Part shown: piece by piece, positions 5,784-8,722 of the stretch
How positions within the stretch are numbered: the first letter of the stretch is position 1
How the letters are laid out: every line of letters starts with the position of its first letter
Assembly (NCBI GenBank): GCA_003164075.1
Contig: PLRZ01000389.1
Span: 4,202-12,923 of the forward strand
Source of the DNA: Bryobacterales bacterium
GTDB lineage: Bacteria; Acidobacteriota; Terriglobia; Bryobacterales; Bryobacteraceae
Reading direction: 5' to 3'
Length of the DNA: 8,722 bases
Program-made: the position numbers and the translations under genes
Notes under the pieces: model-generated
Database searches by the model: none
Told to the model about the DNA's origin: nothing
Seen by the model: only the letters and a program-made list of their open reading frames with translations

Positions 5784-6341
5784 ATGGCCAGTCTGCCAAA
5801 GTCGAGCACCATCACTTATGAAGAGTGGCTTCGCATGCCGGAAGTCACCGACGCCATCGAAGAGGTAGTGAATGGCGAGATCCGAGTCATGCCCCCACCT
5901 AAATGGAACCACGGCGAGGTCATCGAGAACCTTCAATACATTCTGCTCGCCCAGTTGGATCGGCGCGCGTTTCGAGTGAGGGTGGCGGAATTCGGCCTCA
6001 TCATTCGCAAGGCGCCTTTGACGTCCCGCGTCCCCGATCTGGCGGTATTCGAGCTCGCCACGCTCGTCGAGCAGGACGGGTACATCCATTCCGCCCCGCA
6101 ATTACTCATCGAAGTGCTCTCGCCCTCCAATAACCACCGCGAGCGCGAGGAAAAATTCGCCGGCTATGCCAGTCTCGGAGTGCCCGAAGTCTGGGTCATC
6201 TCGCCCGAAGCGCGGACCGTCGAAGTGCTCTACCTGGAAGATACTTACCTGCATAGCGACCACATTCTGGCCCACGGCGTCCTCACCCCCAAGCTCTTCC
6301 CCCAGGTCGCCATCGATATCGCCGCCATCTGGCCCGATTGA
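5784..6341 (+). CDS. Uma2-family (DUF820) PD-(D/E)XK nuclease-like protein, copy 2
   Basis: A 185-residue cytoplasmic Uma2/DUF820 protein, tandem paralogue of the preceding gene. It shares TYEEWLRMPE (11-20), EEVVNGEI (26-33), VPDLAV with Asp85, IEVLSP with Glu110, then Lys124, Tyr128 and GVPEVWVISPEARTVEVL (132-149). The loop from Glu110 to Lys124 (SNNHREREE) has the usual family length, so this copy looks the more canonical. Between the conserved ends the copies differ clearly: the helix at about 43-63 shares few residues, suggesting different partners or substrates. DNA identity is strikingly higher in the 5' and 3' blocks than in the middle. Its stop overlaps the start of the next gene (TGATG), so translation of the CBM9-like gene may be coupled. 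The function is unknown; the family is often described as putative endonucleases. Confidence 0.91.
   Translation: MASLPKSSTITYEEWLRMPEVTDAIEEVVNGEIRVMPPPKWNHGEVIENLQYILLAQLDRRAFRVRVAEFGLIIRKAPLTSRVPDLAVFELATLVEQDGYIHSAPQLLIEVLSPSNNHREREEKFAGYASLGVPEVWVISPEARTVEVLYLEDTYLHSDHILAHGVLTPKLFPQVAIDIAAIWPD
6175..6205 (+). repeat. 31-bp direct repeat, copy 2 (within Uma2 gene 2)
   Basis: Identical partner of 5606-5636, 569 bases downstream. Shorter identical blocks also pair at 5255-5273 with 5812-5830 and at 5311-5328 with 5868-5885, both near the 5' ends of the two genes. Confidence 0.85.
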
Positions 6342-7102
6342 TGCCTCGCCTCGCTCTTGCCCTCTTCGCGCTCGCCAGTGCCGCCTGGTGCCAGACGCCC
6401 AGGCACTACACCTGCAACCGCGCCAATACGCCCATCCGCGTCGACGGCAACCTGGACGATGCCGCGTGGCGCGACGCTGCCTGGACCGGCGACTTCGTCG
6501 ACATCGAGGGCGCCGGCCACACCGCGCCGCGCTATCGGACCCGCGTGAAAATGCTGTGGGACGACCAGTATCTCTACGTCGCCGCCGAACTGGAGGAGCC
6601 ACACGTCTGGGCCACCCTCACCGAGCACGATTCGGTGATCTTCCACGACAACGATTTCGAAGTCTTCCTCAATCCCTCGGGCGACACCCTGAACTATTTC
6701 GAATTCGAGATGAACGCGCTCAACACCGGGTGGGACCTGTTCCTCAGCAAACCGTACCGCCAGGGGGGCAAAGCCGATAACAGTTGGGAGATCCCCGGCC
6801 TGCTGACCGCCGTGCACGTGGACGGCACTCTCAACGATTCGCGCGACCGCGACCACGGCTGGAGCGTCGAGATCGCCTTTCCCTGGAGCGCCTTCGGATC
6901 GCGCGCGCCGGTGAAACGGCCCGCCGCCGGCGACGCCTGGCGCATCAATTTCTCGCGCGTGGAATGGCAGACCGATATCGTCGACGGGAAGTACGTCAAA
7001 GTGCCGGGCGAGAAGGAAGACAACTGGGTCTGGTCGCCGCAAGGTCTGGTCGATATGCACGTGCCGGAACATTGGGGCTATGTGCATTTCGCCGCGCGAT
7101 AG
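6341..7102 (+). CDS. Secreted carbohydrate-binding family 9-like protein
   Basis: A 253-residue protein with a Sec signal peptide (MPRLALALFALASAAWC, likely cleavage before Gln18; no proper lipobox), so exported. The mature part is one CBM9-like beta-sandwich domain of the stand-alone type often annotated 'carbohydrate-binding family 9-like'. Landmarks are IRVDGNLDDAAW (32-43), MLWDDQYLYVAAEL (71-84), HDNDFEVFLNP (102-112), YFEFEMNALNTGWD (119-132), GWSVEIAFPWSAF (173-185) and WRINFSRVEW (200-209). The Trp and Asp/Asn residues in these blocks are typical of the sugar- and calcium-binding face, but no ligand can be named. No catalytic domain is fused. The ATG at 6341 overlaps the Uma2 stop as TGATG; a TTG one codon earlier is possible but unneeded. 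The S41 protease gene begins 14 bases after the stop. A role in glycan binding at the cell surface or in the periplasm is inferred from the family. Confidence 0.88.
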   Translation: MPRLALALFALASAAWCQTPRHYTCNRANTPIRVDGNLDDAAWRDAAWTGDFVDIEGAGHTAPRYRTRVKMLWDDQYLYVAAELEEPHVWATLTEHDSVIFHDNDFEVFLNPSGDTLNYFEFEMNALNTGWDLFLSKPYRQGGKADNSWEIPGLLTAVHVDGTLNDSRDRDHGWSVEIAFPWSAFGSRAPVKRPAAGDAWRINFSRVEWQTDIVDGKYVKVPGEKEDNWVWSPQGLVDMHVPEHWGYVHFAAR

Positions 7103-7105
7103 AAT
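7100..7105 (+). promoter_or_regulatory. Putative -10 element TAGAAT for the S41 protease gene
   Basis: TAGAAT lies eleven bases before the ATG at 7117, or eight before the TTG at 7114. Its first three bases are the stop codon of the CBM9-like gene. AAGAA just downstream is a weak ribosome-site alternative. The repeated layout here and at 5770 strengthens the case for both. Confidence 0.4.
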
Positions 7106-7116
7106 AAGAACACTTG

Positions 7117-8577
7117 ATGTTTCGCTTTCTTGCCATTCTTCTCTGTGCCGCCGTCGCCGCGCCCGCCGCGGACGACCTCGACAAACAACTCAAGACCTTC
7201 GTCGACGCGTTCGCCATTGTGGAAGCCAATGCGGCCGACCCCATCAGCTCCGAGCAGGCCTTCTACCAGGGCGCGATTCCAGGCCTGTTGCGCAAGCTCG
7301 ATCCGCATTCCGTCTTCTTCGACCCGGGCCAGTTCGACCAACTCAAGAAGATGGAATCGTCCACCCAGAAGGGCTTCGGCACCATCGTAACGATTGTGCC
7401 GGGACGGGTGGTGGTGCTCCAGACCACGCCCGGGACCCCTTCGGCCAAGTCCGGCCTGGCGCCTGGCGACGCCATCATCGCCATCAACAACTACGTCATC
7501 GCCCGGCTGGATCTGGAACAACTCAGCGAACTGCTTAGCGAGTCGCGGCAGCACCCGGCGCAACTGGATGTGATGCGGCCGGGCTCGGGGAGCATCATGC
7601 GGCTGATCCTGACGCCCGAAGAGATGCAGACGTCCAGCGTGGAGCGCACTTTCTTTATTGGCCCCGGCATCGGATACCTGCACGTCACCAGCTTCGACGA
7701 AAACACCGGCAAGGACATCAGGGCCGCCATCGAAAAGCTGGGCGGGGAAAAGCTGAGCGGCCTGGTGCTGGACTTGCGAGGCAACCCGGGCGGCGTAGTC
7801 ACCGCGGCTCTGGAGACGGCGTCGATGTTCCTGCAGCCCGGGCAGACGGTCTTCACCATTCGCGGGAGGAACGTGCCCGAGAAGGCCGAAAAGGTGCCGG
7901 AATCGGCCAAGCCTTACCCGTGCAAGCTGGTGGTGCTGGTGAACGAAAAGACGGCCAGCGCTTCCGAGATTGTTTCCGGCGCCTTGCAGGACCACGACCG
8001 CGCCACCATCGTGGGCGAGGTAAGCTACGGCAAAGGACTGGTGCAGAGCGTGTATCCGTTGAGCCAGGGCGCCGGCCTGGCTCTTACCACGGCGCTTTAC
8101 TATACCCCCAGCGGACGGTCCATCCAAAAGCCGCTCGACGTGAAACAGTTCGAGCTCGGCGCCACCACGGCACACCCCAATGCACAGTCGGAATTTCACA
8201 CCGATAAGGGACGCAAGGTGACCGGCGGCGGCGGAATCCGGCCGGATTTCTTGGTCACGCCGGAGCCGCTGAACCGTCTGCGCGTCGTCTTGTCGGCCAG
8301 TGGGTCTTTTACCAGTTTTGCCACCGAGTACCTGCGCAGCCACAAAGTGGACGACGATTTCGAAGTTACCCCTTCGTTGATCGACGAATTCGAGGCCTAT
8401 GTCGCCACCCTCGGCATCCAGCCGGGACCGGCCGAATGGGCAAGCCAGGGGGAATTTCTGCGCAACCGCATCAAGACCGAGATCTTCAACCAGGCCTTGG
8501 GTGTGCAACGCGGCGACCAGGTGGAACTGCAGCGCGATCCGCCGATTCTCAAAGCGTTGGAGATTTTAGGGTCGTAG
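7117..8577 (+). CDS. S41-family C-terminal processing serine protease with PDZ domain
   Basis: An exported tail-processing protease (CtpA/CtpB/Prc type) of 486 residues. A signal peptide (MFRFLAILLCAAVAAPAA) is followed by an N-terminal helical region (about 19-82), a PDZ domain (about 85-166; GFGTI and GDAIIAINN), and the S41 catalytic core (about 175-385). IGYLHVTSF and LVLDLRGNPGG mark the core. The catalytic dyad is Ser281 in TASASEI and Lys306 in SYGKGLVQ, with Gln310 completing the triad-like site; the 25-residue Ser-Lys spacing equals that of CtpB. GGGIRPDFLV (about 371-380) closes the core. A C-terminal extension of about 100 residues (FATEYL, EVTPSLIDEF, EIFNQALGVQRGDQV) is, from memory, common in acidobacterial homologues. 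It would cleave exposed C-termini of periplasmic proteins. The ATG at 7117 is chosen; the TTG directly before it at 7114 is possible. All catalytic residues are intact, so activity is expected; the substrates are unknown. Confidence 0.95.
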   Translation: MFRFLAILLCAAVAAPAADDLDKQLKTFVDAFAIVEANAADPISSEQAFYQGAIPGLLRKLDPHSVFFDPGQFDQLKKMESSTQKGFGTIVTIVPGRVVVLQTTPGTPSAKSGLAPGDAIIAINNYVIARLDLEQLSELLSESRQHPAQLDVMRPGSGSIMRLILTPEEMQTSSVERTFFIGPGIGYLHVTSFDENTGKDIRAAIEKLGGEKLSGLVLDLRGNPGGVVTAALETASMFLQPGQTVFTIRGRNVPEKAEKVPESAKPYPCKLVVLVNEKTASASEIVSGALQDHDRATIVGEVSYGKGLVQSVYPLSQGAGLALTTALYYTPSGRSIQKPLDVKQFELGATTAHPNAQSEFHTDKGRKVTGGGGIRPDFLVTPEPLNRLRVVLSASGSFTSFATEYLRSHKVDDDFEVTPSLIDEFEAYVATLGIQPGPAEWASQGEFLRNRIKTEIFNQALGVQRGDQVELQRDPPILKALEILGS

Positions 8578-8707
8578 CGCTGGAAGTCTCTGCGAACAGC
8601 GCGTCCACTGGCGTGGTTTTCATTGCTGACTTCTGGCTCCTGAAGCGGCGGGTCTCCTCCGTAAGCGCGGCGTATGCCTGCCAGAAATCCGCTGCGGCGC
8701 GATGCAT
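8549..8707 (-). other. Weak reverse-strand ORF, possible toxin-like remnant
   Basis: The 145 bases after the protease gene contain no forward-strand gene I can support. The reverse strand has a 52-codon frame whose first part, DFWQAYAALTEETRR (residues 7-21), resembles the opening of small RelE/HigB-like proteins (often FW-x-x-Y-x-x-L-P-x-x-x-R). Resemblance stops after about residue 21, and the frame runs 29 bases into the protease 3' end. At most it is a decayed N-terminal fragment; chance is quite possible. Confidence 0.15.
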
Positions 8708-8722
8708 CTAAAGCGGCTGAAC

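Noticed and set aside
6245..7087. A 280-codon reverse-strand frame opposite the CBM9-like gene
   Set aside because: Antisense shadow of a GC-rich gene; no family motifs, while the forward frame has clear CBM9-like blocks.
7078..8508. A 476-codon open frame on the reverse strand covering nearly the whole protease gene
   Set aside because: It mirrors the GC-rich S41 gene, has no recognisable domain and is rich in His/Arg/Gly typical of antisense frames. The forward frame has an intact signal peptide, PDZ domain and catalytic residues.
8577..8602. Hairpin GCGCTG / CAGCGC after the protease gene as a terminator
   Set aside because: Six pairs with a 14-base loop and no T tract; too weak to call.

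Overview
The window is GC-rich bacterial chromosomal DNA, almost fully coding. Four features together point to Acidobacteriota, probably a Solibacter/Bryobacter-like soil lineage: a HAMP-less chemotaxis receptor, an ADOP-type (FtsX/MacB-like) permease remnant, tandem Uma2-family genes, and a secreted CBM9-like protein beside a C-terminal processing protease. This placement comes from remembered family distributions, not from a search. There are no RNA genes, insertion sequences or CRISPR arrays that I can support.

Layout. Positions 51-254 (+) hold a small Cys-containing protein. It converges on a methyl-accepting chemotaxis protein at 273-1697 (-). That gene is divergent from a tight four-gene unit at 1803-4822 (+): an ECF-like sigma factor, a membrane anti-sigma-like protein with a zinc finger and HEAT-like repeats, and two exported DUF4097-type repeat proteins. 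Both junctions among the first three genes are 4-base ATGA overlaps; the second DUF4097 gene follows after 19 bases with a clear Shine-Dalgarno site. At 4847-5201 lies the C-terminal scrap of an ADOP/FtsX permease, broken by one extra G. Two tandem Uma2-family genes follow (5242-5772 and 5784-6341), then a CBM9-like secreted protein (6341-7102, start overlapping the preceding stop) and an S41 C-terminal processing protease (7117-8577). The last ~145 bases hold only a weak reverse-strand ORF.

How the genes work together. The sigma/anti-sigma/DUF4097 block reads as an envelope-stress or surface-sensing module. The zinc finger would hold the sigma factor, the HEAT-like part would sense from the periplasm, and the two repeat proteins would be outputs or ligands. 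This is the best candidate here for an under-described system.

A second theme is regulatory. A TARAAT hexamer recurs 6-11 bases upstream of four start codons, with a TAGACT variant before the sigma gene. The spacing suits -10 elements of leaderless or near-leaderless transcripts. In two secure cases the upstream stop codon is the first three bases of the hexamer.
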